NCBI RefSeq assembly: GCF_000935125.1
Contig: NZ_JRKI01000034.1
Location: 434,001 to 498,000, forward strand
Source: Streptomyces natalensis ATCC 27448
Lineage (GTDB): Bacteria; Actinomycetota; Actinomycetes; Streptomycetales; Streptomycetaceae
DNA length: 64,000 bases
Direction of reading: 5' to 3'
How positions within the stretch are numbered: position 1 is the first letter of the stretch; every line of letters begins with the position of its first letter. The notes under the pieces were generated by a model, which was not told the DNA's origin, did no database searches, and saw nothing but the letters and a program-made list of their open reading frames with translations. A program made the position numbers and the translations under genes. This document shows, piece after piece, positions 8,147-17,176 of this stretch.

Positions 8147-8692
8147 TCAGTGCTTGACCCTGGACAAGCAGAGGGTGGTATCCACGATTCCGCTTTTGCG
8201 GGTTTGCTGGTAACGGTCCTGATCGGGAGGACACTGGCCTTTGTAGCCGGGCGTCGACTCGACCTTGTAATCGGCCTTGGAATCGTTGCAGTCGACGATG
8301 AAGAGGACCGGCTTATGGAAGGTACCGGCGTTCTCCACGCATTCCCCGGCGACTGCGTAAGTCGCATCTCTCGGCGGGGCCTTGCCGTCGCTGAACAGCC
8401 AAAGGACCGTCCCAAAGACGGCCAACGCGGTGAAGGCGATGAGGGGTCTGACCCACACACGCCGGGTCTTTCCGGTCGGCACGAACATGGGCGTGCCTGG
8501 CGATACCCACTGCTGCGGAACGGGCTGGGCGTACGGCGGCTGCTGGCCTTGCGGGCCCGGTCCTACAGGTTGACCATGCGGCACATGGCCAGGTTGGCCG
8601 TACGGGGTCGGCCCTACAGGCGGACCGTACGGCGTGGAGGTGGGGTAGCCATAAGGGGCTGGACCACCGTGAGGCGGTGGGTGTGCGGACAC
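8147..8692 (-). CDS. Pro-rich membrane-anchored LppU/SCO3897-like protein
   Basis: A 181-residue protein. Residues 1-70 are a proline/glycine/tyrosine-rich cytoplasmic segment (repeated PYG and PxGQP units), followed by a single transmembrane helix (residues ~84-102, IAFTALAVFGTVLWLFSDG). The extracytoplasmic domain has three cysteines (GECVENAG, IVDCND, GQCPP, with a fourth in TTLCLS) and ends in RVKH. This is the layout of the LppU/SCO3897 family of Streptomyces envelope proteins, whose role is unknown. The GTG at 8692 is preceded by GGGGG. It is isolated from its neighbours. Confidence 0.75.
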   Translation of the reverse strand: MSAHPPPHGGPAPYGYPTSTPYGPPVGPTPYGQPGHVPHGQPVGPGPQGQQPPYAQPVPQQWVSPGTPMFVPTGKTRRVWVRPLIAFTALAVFGTVLWLFSDGKAPPRDATYAVAGECVENAGTFHKPVLFIVDCNDSKADYKVESTPGYKGQCPPDQDRYQQTRKSGIVDTTLCLSRVKH

Positions 8693-8981
8693 AGTAATCC
8701 CCCTGAGGTTCAGCCATGCAGTACGACAACGTCAGTTCGACGTTCGACACTGCAGCGTACGGGCTCTGGAACCTGCATCCCTGGGCAGGGTGACGGCGGA
8801 ACGCACAAAACCTCAGCCCTGTCGTGGTACGCACGAACTTCGGTACTGGGTGAACGCTGGTATCTCCATTACGGTCGACGAGCCATTCCCACACAAGCCC
8901 GTTCGCCAACCGCTGTCGCCAATACCCGGCCCCTTGGGTCAGCCATCATGGTTAGGAGGCGCGGGGCCGGGAGTTGTGTTC

Positions 8982-9533
8982 ATGGGCCGCCCCGACCGCG
9001 CCGCGCGGGCCGCCATCACTCAGCGCCGCGCCGATGCAATCGATCTGCGTCTGGCGGGCGTGGACTGGCTGACCATTGGTCACAAGCTTGCCGCCGATCC
9101 GTCAATCAACAGTGACGGAGTCGCCTACCCACAGGGCTACGGCATCGAGAAGTACCGCCAAGAACTGGAGCCGCCCAGCGACAAGCGACTGATCGAACTG
9201 GCCTGCAAGGACGTGTCCAAGGCTCTGCGGGAACGCGCCACGGTCCTCGACGAGAACACCGACCAACTGCGCCAGCTCATGGCCGAGCGGCTGGAACGGC
9301 TGTTCTTCACCGTCTACCGGGCAGCGATCCGCTCGGGCGACTACCAGGCCGTCGACCGTGCGGTGCGGATCATTGAGCGCAGCAGTCGCCTGCACGGTCT
9401 GGATCGCCCCGTGCGCACCGAGCTGTCCGGCCCCGACGGAGCCGCCGTTCAGGTGGAGACCGCGGGTCTGGATGAGTTGGAGCGGCTGATCACTCTTGCC
9501 GGCGGTGGTGCAGGCGAGGATGCCCAGGGCTGA
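8982..9533 (+). CDS. Phage terminase small subunit
   Basis: A 183-residue protein immediately upstream of, and overlapping, the large terminase gene. A helix-turn-helix-like region lies near the start (residues ~8-35: ITQRRADAIDLRLAGVDWLT, then IGHKLA), followed by a long helical oligomerisation region and an acidic tail. Small terminases bind the phage packaging site and load DNA onto the large subunit. The frame is open upstream, but ATG 8982 (or GTG 8976) after GGGAG gives a sensible N-terminus. The role is inferred mainly from position and size. The portal gene that normally follows is 24 kb away. Confidence 0.75.
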   Translation: MGRPDRAARAAITQRRADAIDLRLAGVDWLTIGHKLAADPSINSDGVAYPQGYGIEKYRQELEPPSDKRLIELACKDVSKALRERATVLDENTDQLRQLMAERLERLFFTVYRAAIRSGDYQAVDRAVRIIERSSRLHGLDRPVRTELSGPDGAAVQVETAGLDELERLITLAGGGAGEDAQG

Positions 9534-11058
9534 CGAGGCTGCGGGCCTCGAGGTCTATCGGTCGCTTCCCGTACAGCGCCGCCGTGAGATCGCCGCAGCG
9601 TCAACGCCCCAGCTTCGTGCGCAACTCGCGTGCCTTGAGCGCGAGATGGCGATGGACCGTTCGCCCGGCGCGATGGCGGCGGTTCTGACGGACGGCCGGG
9701 AGATGCAAGCCCCGCACTTGACGAAGATCGACGCAGCCTTCGAACAGGTCGCGGCCGGGCAGCCGACGAGGCTGTTGCTGACGATGCCGCCACGGCACGG
9801 TAAAAGTCGCCGGGCGGCCCGGTGGGCGCCCCTGTGGTACCTGCGGCGCCGACCCGAGCACCGGGTGACGATCGCGTCCTACTCCTCAGACCTCGCTGAT
9901 GATCACGGCCGATGGATCAGAGACGCGATCGTCACCTACGGCCCGCTGATCGGCATGAGCCTGCGCCCCGGCTCCAGTGCGGCGAACCGCTTCGACCTGG
10001 CCGGCACCGAGGGCGGCGCCGTCATGGCCGGTGTCGGCGGCGGCCTCACCGGCAAGGGCGCCCACCTGGCGGTGGTGGACGACCCGATCAAGGACGCGCA
10101 GGAGGCGGCCTCGCCCACGATGCGTAAGAGATTGTGGGAGTGGTGGCAGGCCGTCCTGCTGACGCGTATCGAGCCCGGCGGGTCGGTGATCCTGATCCAG
10201 ACCCGCTGGGACGAGGACGACCTCGCCGGCCGGGTCCTCGCCGACGAGGGCGACCGATGGACGGTCATCGACCTCCCGGCCCTGGCGCTGTCCGAGGACG
10301 ATGCCCTCAGCCGCCCGGTTGGCGCTGCCCTGTGGCCGGAGCGGTACGACGTCGACGCGCTCGCCGAAATCCGCAAGTCCGTGGGCGAACGGGTCTGGTG
10401 GAGCCTGTACATGCAGCAGCCGCGGCCGCAGGACGGCGGCGTGTGGCAGTGGCCATGGATCACCAACAACCGCATCAACGCAGCCCGGTTCCGCGGCATC
10501 GACCTGGCGCGCATCGTCGTCGCAGTCGACCCTGCCGGCGGGGAGTCCGCCGTCGGCGACGAGACCGGAATCGTGGCCGCGGCCGCCGATCGCGAGGGGC
10601 ACATGTACGTACTCGACGACCGTTCCGGCAACCGCGGCGCCGACGCCTGGGGGCGGGAGACGTGCCTGCTGGCGATCGAACTGCGTGCGGACGCCATCGT
10701 GGTGGAGAGCAATTACGGCGGTGACATGAGCCGCCAGATTTTCCAGCAGGAGTGGCAGGAACTCCAGCGCGAACAGCGCACGGAGAACCTGCTGATGCCT
10801 GCCGTTCTCCCGGTAACCGCCAAGCACGGCAAGAGGTTGCGGGCCGAGCCGATAGCGCAGCTCTACGAACAGGGACGCGTCCACCACGTCGGCGAATGGC
10901 CCACGCTGGAGCAGCAGATGGTCACCTGGGTTGCAGGTATGGACAGCCCGGACCGGATGGACGCAGCCGTGCATGCGCTGACGCAACTGGCAGACCCGCA
11001 GCAGGCCGGTGCTATGTCAGCAACGTACCGGGATGACCGGCTGGCGCGGCGCCGCTGA
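9520..11058 (+). CDS. Phage terminase large subunit
   Basis: A 512-residue DNA-packaging motor. The N-terminal ATPase domain has a Walker A-like motif at residues ~88-96 (TMPPRHGKS) and Walker B with AVVDDP (~190). The C-terminal RNase H-fold nuclease has acidic positions in AVDPAGG (~340), VVESNYGGD (~396) and DRMDAAVHAL (~483). Length and motif order match complete large terminases and I see no frameshift. It starts at ATG 9520, overlapping the end of the small-subunit gene by 14 bases, which indicates coupled translation. It would cut and pump phage DNA into proheads through a portal such as that at 35005. It should be active if expressed. Confidence 0.92.
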   Translation: MPRADEAAGLEVYRSLPVQRRREIAAASTPQLRAQLACLEREMAMDRSPGAMAAVLTDGREMQAPHLTKIDAAFEQVAAGQPTRLLLTMPPRHGKSRRAARWAPLWYLRRRPEHRVTIASYSSDLADDHGRWIRDAIVTYGPLIGMSLRPGSSAANRFDLAGTEGGAVMAGVGGGLTGKGAHLAVVDDPIKDAQEAASPTMRKRLWEWWQAVLLTRIEPGGSVILIQTRWDEDDLAGRVLADEGDRWTVIDLPALALSEDDALSRPVGAALWPERYDVDALAEIRKSVGERVWWSLYMQQPRPQDGGVWQWPWITNNRINAARFRGIDLARIVVAVDPAGGESAVGDETGIVAAAADREGHMYVLDDRSGNRGADAWGRETCLLAIELRADAIVVESNYGGDMSRQIFQQEWQELQREQRTENLLMPAVLPVTAKHGKRLRAEPIAQLYEQGRVHHVGEWPTLEQQMVTWVAGMDSPDRMDAAVHALTQLADPQQAGAMSATYRDDRLARRR

Positions 11059-11383
11059 GCCTCGTGCCCGATTAGTTTCGGCGACTGCGGGGTGCATACG
11101 CAACTGGGGCAGTTGCGACGCTTCCCGGTCTTGGTTGGACAGAGGTCCCGGCTGGGCTGGTTCCGGCCTCCGACCAAGCCGCTTACCTGCCGGTTCCCCG
11201 CGTCCGCCGACCTCGGACACCGGGGCTCGGGTCGGCTCCACAGAAATTGATCAAGAGCCAACCTGACCTGCGACTTTGGCTCTGATTCTGGTATCAGGGT
11301 GGGCTTTGATGGCGGCTTTCCCCTGTGGTTCATGGCCTACGGCCTAGCTCTACACGTCCCCTGTTGGTGCCGAGAAACGGAAC
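11059..11383. other. Gap after the terminase genes
   Basis: No supported gene. The sequence has short overlapping frames only. In a normal phage the portal gene would begin here; instead the phage module stops. Confidence 0.5.
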
Positions 11384-11410
11384 GGGGTGCCCCGTGATGC
11401 GGGGCACCCC
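11384..11410. terminator. Strong bidirectional hairpin terminator
   Basis: A perfect 10-bp stem, GGGGTGCCCC (11384-11393) and GGGGCACCCC (11401-11410), with a 7-base loop. It lies 16 bases past the stop of the minus-strand gene at 11426 and downstream of the plus-strand terminase gene. Confidence 0.7.
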
Positions 11411-11425
11411 TTGGTCCGCAACGGG

Positions 11426-11725
11426 CTAAACCTGGGCCAATTGGCACGCCTTGCTAGCGTCCCGAGATTTCACGCGCAGTCGGACGAGCTGGTAGTGGCA
11501 GGCCGAATAGGCAGCGAATCGGGCAACCGGCGAGGCATCCTTCGCCATCGCGGCCCCGTTGCAGTCGTCCTCTACGTGAAGGCCGACCACATACCCGTGG
11601 GCCCGCAGATACTCCATGCACTGAAACTGATCCGCGTGCGCAGGTCCGGCCGTCACCAGCGGAAGAACACCGGCGGCAGCAGTGACACCGGCCGCCAGCA
11701 TCGCGCGCTTGAATGGTCTGCGCAT
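11426..11725 (-). CDS. Small secreted protein
   Basis: A 99-residue precursor with a classical signal peptide: basic MRRPFKR, hydrophobic AMLAAGVTAAAGVLPLV, then an AHA cleavage site before DQFQ. The mature ~68 residues contain four cysteines (FQCMEY, DDCNGAA, SACHYQ, KACQLA), probably two disulfides. Such small Cys-paired secreted proteins are common and uncharacterised in Streptomyces. I chose ATG 11725 because GGGGG lies just upstream and the signal peptide begins there; the frame itself is open 31 codons further. Its terminator is at 11384-11410. Confidence 0.75.
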   Translation of the reverse strand: MRRPFKRAMLAAGVTAAAGVLPLVTAGPAHADQFQCMEYLRAHGYVVGLHVEDDCNGAAMAKDASPVARFAAYSACHYQLVRLRVKSRDASKACQLAQV

Positions 11726-12155
11726 AACACAATCCCCCTGTCTCTCCGAAGAGGCACCAACTAGTTGCGATGCAACGGTACTTGTGGATTCCACGCAAGT
11801 CGTTAGCACGTAGTGCACAGTGACTTAGCAGTGGTTCCACTCGGGGGTGTAGTACGCAAGACGCCGCGTGGACCTGGTGTCCCAACTCGTTCCCAGCCGT
11901 GCAGCATCACCGTGGTAACTGTGGTGCCCTCTACGGGCTCTCACGTCCCGAATGCCTGACCGAACGCCGCTTCGACCGCGAGACGTTCACCTGGCAGTGC
12001 GGCTGACGAGTATTCGCCCACGCCCGCCCGTCGCCAATCAGTTGCGTCAGGTACCACCCGGCTGCCAGATGCGCAGGCAGCCGTTTGGGGTCCACAACTG
12101 CCCGAAGACTCAACGCCCATCGGCACTGCCTAGGACGGACACGAGCGCCAATCGG
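11726..12155. other. Intergenic region upstream of the secreted-protein gene
   Basis: It holds the leader of the 11426-11725 gene and the tail end of the biosynthetic operon that stops at 12156. No coding frame is convincing, no clear -10/-35 pair stands out, and I see no strong hairpin after 12156. Confidence 0.45.
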
Positions 12156-12959
12156 TCAAGGCCGGGTGGCGACGATGGCTTCGGTGCGTACCACTTCGTC
12201 GAAGCGGCCGTCGGGGTTGAACTCGGTGAGGGCCTCGAGCAGGTCGTGTTCGAAGGCGTCCTTGTTGCTGCCGAGTTGGGTGGGGCTGGAGTAGCTGTAG
12301 GAGAACTGGAGGCCGATGACCTCGTCCAGGGTGCGGGTTACGGTGCGATCCCAGTTGGTGGTGTCGACGTTCGAGAACGGCGAGCGCGCCAGCACGTCCT
12401 GGTGGCGTTCCTTGGGGTGGGAGTAGGTGCCCGAGCCGGCTCGCCGCTCGGGTCCGAGGTAGTGGGTTCGGACCTCGGCGATGACTTCGAGCCAGGGGGC
12501 GGGGGCAAGGTCTTCGTGTTTGGCTCCGCCGGAGGCGAGGACCACGGCCCCGTGGGGCTCGATGAGTCGGTCGAGGTCTTGCAAGGTCTGGTCGCGGTCC
12601 ATCCAGTGGAAGGCGGCGCCCATAACCGTCAGCAGCACCGGCTTCAGGCCCATGGTGGGCATGGTGGTGGAGTCGCCGCGTCGCCAGTCGATGTTGGTGA
12701 TGTTCTGTTCGGCGGCGAGCTTGCGGCCTTCTTCGAGCATGCCGGGCTCGGGGTCGACGGCGGTGACATGGCCGACGAGTTTGGCGAGGGGGAGGGCGAG
12801 CACGCCGGTGCCGGTACCCAGGTCCAGGACACGCTGGCTGCCGTCCAGGGCGAAGCGCGCGGCCAGCATGTCGTAGAACGCCGGGTCGTAGCCGGGACGG
12901 AAGCGGGCGTAATAGGGGGCGGTGGAGGCGAACAGCTCGTCAGGCGTGTAGGAGGTCAT
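12156..12959 (-). CDS. Class I SAM-dependent methyltransferase
   Basis: A 267-residue Rossmann-fold methyltransferase. Motif I is clear at residues ~44-53 (VLDLGTGTGVLALPLA), with the acidic motif II in AVDPEPGMLEEG and a later WRRGD. The N-terminus (STAPYYARFRPGYDPAFYDML) matches the UbiE/COQ5-like methyltransferase_11/25 type. It transfers a methyl group from SAM, probably to a small molecule; the acceptor is unknown. I start at ATG 12959, after AAAGAG, because the longer frame adds a proline-rich leader without a binding site. Last gene of the minus-strand operon, 44 bases after the dioxygenase gene, so probably a tailoring step. Confidence 0.85.
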   Translation of the reverse strand: MTSYTPDELFASTAPYYARFRPGYDPAFYDMLAARFALDGSQRVLDLGTGTGVLALPLAKLVGHVTAVDPEPGMLEEGRKLAAEQNITNIDWRRGDSTTMPTMGLKPVLLTVMGAAFHWMDRDQTLQDLDRLIEPHGAVVLASGGAKHEDLAPAPWLEVIAEVRTHYLGPERRAGSGTYSHPKERHQDVLARSPFSNVDTTNWDRTVTRTLDEVIGLQFSYSYSSPTQLGSNKDAFEHDLLEALTEFNPDGRFDEVVRTEAIVATRP

Positions 12960-13003
12960 CTCTTTGGTCTTTCGAGTGGAGTTGGCCGAATGTGGTGTCG
13001 TAA

Positions 13004-13858
13004 TCAAGAACGACCCGGGGTTGAGGTGAGGTGCTGCCACCAGGTGCGCAGTGGCTCGGCTCCGGCGCCTTCGTGCGCGACGGAGCCGTCCGGGTTGCGG
13101 TCGGGCCGGCCGAGCAACTGGCGCTCGACGTCGGTCAGGTCCTCGCGCGCCAGGACTTCGGGGGCGGGGTCATCGACGGGGGCGAGCCAGCGGTAGCCGT
13201 ATTGCATCATCACCGCGAGCCGGAGGCGGCCGGAGGTGTTCAGTCCGCCCGCGTGCCAGGTGCGGTTCTCGAAGAGCAGCGCGTCGCAGGGTCCGAGGTC
13301 GGGGGTGATCGCGCCGGGCGGGTCGATGGCCCCGGGCGGGACTGTGACCGGTCCGGTGTCGGTGTGGCTGCCTGGGGCGACCATGGTGACCCCGGCGTCG
13401 GGGGTGGGGTCGCTGAGAAAGTAGGCCGCCTTGATCGCCAGGCGGGGAACGGTGCCGAGGTCGCGGGCGGCGGCGCCCATGTCGCGGTGCCAGCCGTGCC
13501 GCTCGGGAACGCGGATGGTGCGCGTGCCGCCGGGTGGGATGGACGGCATGGAGATGAGGTTGCTGGACATCAGGTGCAGGTTCGGGCTCAGCAGAGCGAC
13601 GAGGGTGGGCAGCACCTTCGGGTTGGTGACCAGCGGCAGGAAGGTGTCGTCCATGGCGACGACGCCGCGGAAGCCGTCCTTGCCGTCGACGCTGCGGTCC
13701 CGTCCGAGCGTGCGGTCGCTCTCCAGCAGTCGCATCGCCGCGGCGGCGGCCTGTTCGCGCCACTCCGGCGCGAACACGTCGCGGAGGACGGCGAAGCCGT
13801 CGCGCTCGAAGGCGTCCAGGACGTCCCGGTTGGGCGGGGAGGCCGTTTCGAGGGTCAT
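13004..13858 (-). CDS. Phytanoyl-CoA dioxygenase (PhyH) family oxygenase
   Basis: A 284-residue Fe(II)/2-oxoglutarate oxygenase. The facial triad is visible: H124 and D126 in GWHRDMG and H202 in NRTWHAGG, with R211/R213 (SGRLRLAVMM) positioned to bind 2-oxoglutarate. Length is normal for PhyH enzymes, which hydroxylate small molecules and natural products. The ATG at 13858 overlaps the TGA of the phosphoketolase gene (ATGA), so translation is coupled; the long N-terminal extension of the same frame lies inside that upstream gene and is not real. Substrate unknown; by context, an intermediate of this operon's pathway. Confidence 0.88.
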   Translation of the reverse strand: MTLETASPPNRDVLDAFERDGFAVLRDVFAPEWREQAAAAAMRLLESDRTLGRDRSVDGKDGFRGVVAMDDTFLPLVTNPKVLPTLVALLSPNLHLMSSNLISMPSIPPGGTRTIRVPERHGWHRDMGAAARDLGTVPRLAIKAAYFLSDPTPDAGVTMVAPGSHTDTGPVTVPPGAIDPPGAITPDLGPCDALLFENRTWHAGGLNTSGRLRLAVMMQYGYRWLAPVDDPAPEVLAREDLTDVERQLLGRPDRNPDGSVAHEGAGAEPLRTWWQHLTSTPGRS

Positions 13859-16017
13859 CGCGTGCGCTCCTTGAGCATGAGGACGGCCTGGGCGGAGAGG
13901 ACGTCGGCTGAGAGGCCGCAGCGTTCCAGCAGGCTCTCTGGGGTGGTGGGACGGCCGGGATCCCGGTAGCCGACGACATGGAACCGTCCGGTCTCGCCGC
14001 GGGCGGCCAGCAGTGCGCGGACGGTGCCGGGGTGGGTGGGAACGGCCATCAGGACGGGGGTATCGGTGCGGAAGAGGTGGGCGAATGCCCTCTCGGAAAG
14101 AGCGTAGGGCCAGCGCGACGGAGGACCGAGGACGGCGAGGTCGTTGACGTGCAGATAGCGGATCTTGGTCTCGGGGTGGGACTTCCGTAACAGGGTGCAA
14201 GCGGCTGACAGCTCGCGAGCCGGAACGTCTCCGGCCGAGGCGAGGATGAGGTCCGGGCGGCCGTGGTGGCCCAGGTGGGGCCAGACGGCGGCACCGTGGG
14301 TGAGTTCGTCGCGGAACGGGTCCGGCGGGAATGACGGACCGGGACGCTTGTCGGTGATCAGGAAGTTGACGCGGTCGCGTCCGGCCAGCATCGCCGCGAG
14401 GGTGGCGGCGGCCCGCATCGCGTCCGCCGGGGTGTAGACGTGCACGAAGCCGTCCTCGGTCTCCAGCATCGACGAGACCAGGCCGGGGTTCTGGTGGGTG
14501 TACGTGTTGCGCCAGCCCAGCGAGGTGATCAAGTAGTTGACGGACGGCAGCCCGCCCTGTCCCGATGCATAGCTCAGGGACCGGTGCTTGAGGTGCTGGA
14601 CGAGCAGGCTGGTGTTGACCGGGGCGAAGGCTTCGTAGGTGGCCAGTAGCGCGTCACGGCCGGTCTCGGTGTAGCCCTGCAGCCAGCCGTGGCAGATCTC
14701 CTCGTTGAGGATCTCGACGGCCCAGGGCGGCGGCGAGCCGTCCGTCGACAGCTCCAGCCGGTTGGAGGCGATCTCGTCCGGGCTGAACAGGCGGAAGGCA
14801 CCGTTCGCCGCGCGTTCGCGGATGACCGTGGACGTCAGTGGCCAGGTCTGCGGGCCGTGGGCGGCCGGCGGTACCGGCGTCCCGGCTGTCTCTGGCTGAG
14901 GGGACGGGCCGGGGAGGGCCTGGCGGACCAGGTCGGTGGGCCGCCCCTGGGTGGTGAACAGCTCGGCGGGCCGGTAGGAGGCGAGCCAGGCCGCCAGCGC
15001 CGCGAACTCCGCATCGTTGCGGCGGGGATCTTTCAGCGGAGTCTTGTGGACGGCCGGGGTTCCGGCGATCCGGCGACCGGCCACCTTCTTCGGTCCGGTG
15101 TGGCCTTTGGGCATGGTCAGCACGATCACCGGGTGCCGACCAGGCTCGCCGAGCGGGCGTAGCCGGGTGAAGGCGTCGGACAGCAGTCGGCGGAAGCCAG
15201 GCAGGTCGGCGCCGTCGTGCATCAGCGGCTCGTAGCCGAGTCCGGTGAAGTAGGAGCGAACCTCGCATGCGGTCATGCCGGCCAGCAGCGAGGGGCCGCC
15301 CATCTTCAGCCCGTTGGCCAGCACCACCGGCAGGACTGCCCCGTGGTCCCCGCTGCCTGCCAGCGCCCGGCGGGCGAGCCAGGCTGCCGCGGTCGCCCCG
15401 GTCTCCAGCTCGCCGTCCCCGATCAGCGGGACGACCAGGCGGTACGAGGCGTCCAGCACCATGCCCTGCGCGACGGCGAGGGCGGGGCCGAGCTGTCCAC
15501 CGGTGTGACGTACGCCGGGGATGAGCGGGGTGATCTCCCCGCCGAACCGCTCCGGATGGGGGAAACCGCTGATGAGGGCCCGTAGTTCGGGCATCGACCA
15601 GCCCGGTGCCTGTCCGGTCAGGTGCAGGGTGCCGTTGAGGTAGGCGTGGGCGAGGGCGGACGGGCCCGCGTGCCCGGCGCCGTGCAGTACCAGCAGCTCG
15701 GACCCGGTGGGCCGCCAGGCGGTCAGCGGGCCGAGGTGGGCGAGCAGGTAGTTGACCGGCGGGCACACTCCCCAGTGTCCGCGTGGGGCCTCCTTGACGT
15801 CGGTCGTCCGGAGTGGGCGGGCGAGACGGGGGTTGTCGGTCAGGTAAAGCTGGGCGGCGGACAGGTGGTTCAGGGCACGCCAGCAGGCGTCAACGGCCCG
15901 GTCGGGCACTGCCTCGGCTGCCTGGTCTGCCGCGTGTCCCCAATTGGGGAAGCCAGATGGTGGTGGCCCGGGCGGGGCCGGGGAGTCGATGCGCGAGGTA
16001 ACAACGGTGCGAGCCAT
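13855..16017 (-). CDS. Phosphoketolase-family (XFP) thiamine diphosphate enzyme
   Basis: A 720-residue protein with the hallmarks of xylulose-5-phosphate/fructose-6-phosphate phosphoketolases: GHWGVCPPVNYLLAHL (~80-95), GAGHAGPSALAHAYLNGT (~111-129), the ThDP-binding IGDGELETGATAAAW (~205-220) and, in the C-terminal half, RSLSYASGQGGLPSVNY and a final GRFHVVGYRDPG. The family cleaves ketose phosphates with inorganic phosphate to acetyl phosphate and an aldose phosphate. It is somewhat shorter than the usual ~790 residues and diverged in spacing, so a different substrate is likely. It sits between GGDEF-like and PhyH genes, in a pathway setting rather than a sugar-catabolic one. Confidence 0.85.
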   Translation of the reverse strand: MARTVVTSRIDSPAPPGPPPSGFPNWGHAADQAAEAVPDRAVDACWRALNHLSAAQLYLTDNPRLARPLRTTDVKEAPRGHWGVCPPVNYLLAHLGPLTAWRPTGSELLVLHGAGHAGPSALAHAYLNGTLHLTGQAPGWSMPELRALISGFPHPERFGGEITPLIPGVRHTGGQLGPALAVAQGMVLDASYRLVVPLIGDGELETGATAAAWLARRALAGSGDHGAVLPVVLANGLKMGGPSLLAGMTACEVRSYFTGLGYEPLMHDGADLPGFRRLLSDAFTRLRPLGEPGRHPVIVLTMPKGHTGPKKVAGRRIAGTPAVHKTPLKDPRRNDAEFAALAAWLASYRPAELFTTQGRPTDLVRQALPGPSPQPETAGTPVPPAAHGPQTWPLTSTVIRERAANGAFRLFSPDEIASNRLELSTDGSPPPWAVEILNEEICHGWLQGYTETGRDALLATYEAFAPVNTSLLVQHLKHRSLSYASGQGGLPSVNYLITSLGWRNTYTHQNPGLVSSMLETEDGFVHVYTPADAMRAAATLAAMLAGRDRVNFLITDKRPGPSFPPDPFRDELTHGAAVWPHLGHHGRPDLILASAGDVPARELSAACTLLRKSHPETKIRYLHVNDLAVLGPPSRWPYALSERAFAHLFRTDTPVLMAVPTHPGTVRALLAARGETGRFHVVGYRDPGRPTTPESLLERCGLSADVLSAQAVLMLKERTR

Positions 16018-16021
16018 TGGG

Positions 16022-17176
16022 TCAGCTCCGGGTGCGGGTGGCTACCGCGTCAACGACGGCGGTGATGCGGGCGGTGCGGATGTCGCCCGTAGCGGATTCG
16101 CTGATTAGGTGGAGCATCTGGGCCTGCTCATGGGCGGGCAGTACGGTCCAGTCCAATCCGGCGCGTACCAGGGCGGCGGCCAGGTCGTGGGGGATGCCGC
16201 GGGCGGACCGGTCGCGGACGGGTTGAAGGGTGAGCGGGATGCCCGACCCTTCGATCTCGGCGGTCTCGTGGGGGATGGCTGCCTGGCCGCGTAGCGAGAC
16301 GACGACGGCGGTGTGGGCGGTGCCGTCCGGGAAGGTCACCCGCAGCCGCTTGCCGCGCAGGCCGGCCGGTCCGGTGCAGGGCAGCAGCAGCATGCCGCGT
16401 GCCCCGGCGCCGACCGGGCGGGCGAGAACGTGCAGCGTCTCGGTGCCGGTTGGCAGCGGCAGCAGGACGCGTTGGTCCCCGGCCGGGGCCGTGTGACCAG
16501 GAGGCGTGGGCTGGGTGACGGCGATGATGCCGCCTTCGCCGCGGCCCGTGCGGCGGGCGGCCTTGTGCGTGAACAGACAGCGGTCCACCGCCGCCAGCAG
16601 ACGGTCGGTGAAGACGTGCTTCCAGCCGCCCGGCCCTCGCCCGACGGGTAGGTGTTCGGCGGAGGCGAAGGTCAGCGCGAGAGAGACGCGGACCGGCAGC
16701 TCATGGGCGAGCTGGTCCCGCAGTTCGGCGACGGCCCGGTGGAAGGCGGATGCGTCGTCCAGGGCGGCCGCGATGATGACCTCGTCGCCGCCGAAGGTGG
16801 CCGCGCACCCTGCCTGCCAGGGCTGCTGGTGGAACCAGGTGCGGGTGACGGCGCCGAGTCGGGCCATCACCTTGTTCCCGGCCAGGTGCCCGTAGCACCC
16901 CGGCTCGGTCGCGTTCGCCTTCTCGACGTGGTCCTTGAGCCCGTCGACGTCTCCGATCGCCAGCCCCACCAGTCCCCCGCCGGTCAGTGCAGCGGCGAGC
17001 GCGCGGGGAATGTGGCTGTGGAAGTCGGGGAAGGCGACCAGGCCGGTGACGGCGTCCTCGCGGCTGCCACTGCACCAGTTGCGCAACGGCAGCTGTTCCG
17101 GGTCGAATAACGGCACCGAGCTGACCAGCGGGTCGTCGGCGGGCGACGTGCGGCAGTCATTGCCGGTCGGGTCCAT
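16022..17176 (-). CDS. GGDEF-like nucleotide-cyclase domain protein
   Basis: A 384-residue soluble protein. Residues ~40-175 form a GGDEF-type palm domain: metal-binding D76 and D78 in IGDVDGLKDH, a GHLAGNKVMARLG helix (GHxxGD with N for D), and ATFGGDEVIIAA (residues 127-138, GGDEV in place of GGDEF). No membrane helices, PAS or EAL domains are visible. The C-terminal ~200 residues are of unknown fold. Canonical family members make c-di-GMP, but the fold also occurs in enzymes acting on single nucleotides, so a biosynthetic role is possible. The start overlaps the HAD stop by one base and the next gene is 5 bases away: the gene is embedded in the operon. Confidence 0.75.
   Translation of the reverse strand: MDPTGNDCRTSPADDPLVSSVPLFDPEQLPLRNWCSGSREDAVTGLVAFPDFHSHIPRALAAALTGGGLVGLAIGDVDGLKDHVEKANATEPGCYGHLAGNKVMARLGAVTRTWFHQQPWQAGCAATFGGDEVIIAAALDDASAFHRAVAELRDQLAHELPVRVSLALTFASAEHLPVGRGPGGWKHVFTDRLLAAVDRCLFTHKAARRTGRGEGGIIAVTQPTPPGHTAPAGDQRVLLPLPTGTETLHVLARPVGAGARGMLLLPCTGPAGLRGKRLRVTFPDGTAHTAVVVSLRGQAAIPHETAEIEGSGIPLTLQPVRDRSARGIPHDLAAALVRAGLDWTVLPAHEQAQMLHLISESATGDIRTARITAVVDAVATRTRS

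Noticed and set aside
9886-10986. 366-codon minus-strand open frame across the large terminase
   Set aside because: Antisense shadow of a well-conserved terminase; no recognisable product or ribosome binding site.
11952-13196. 414-codon plus-strand open frame over the methyltransferase and PhyH genes
   Set aside because: Val/Gly/Glu-rich antisense shadow with no motif; the minus strand carries clear SAM-binding and 2-oxoglutarate motifs.
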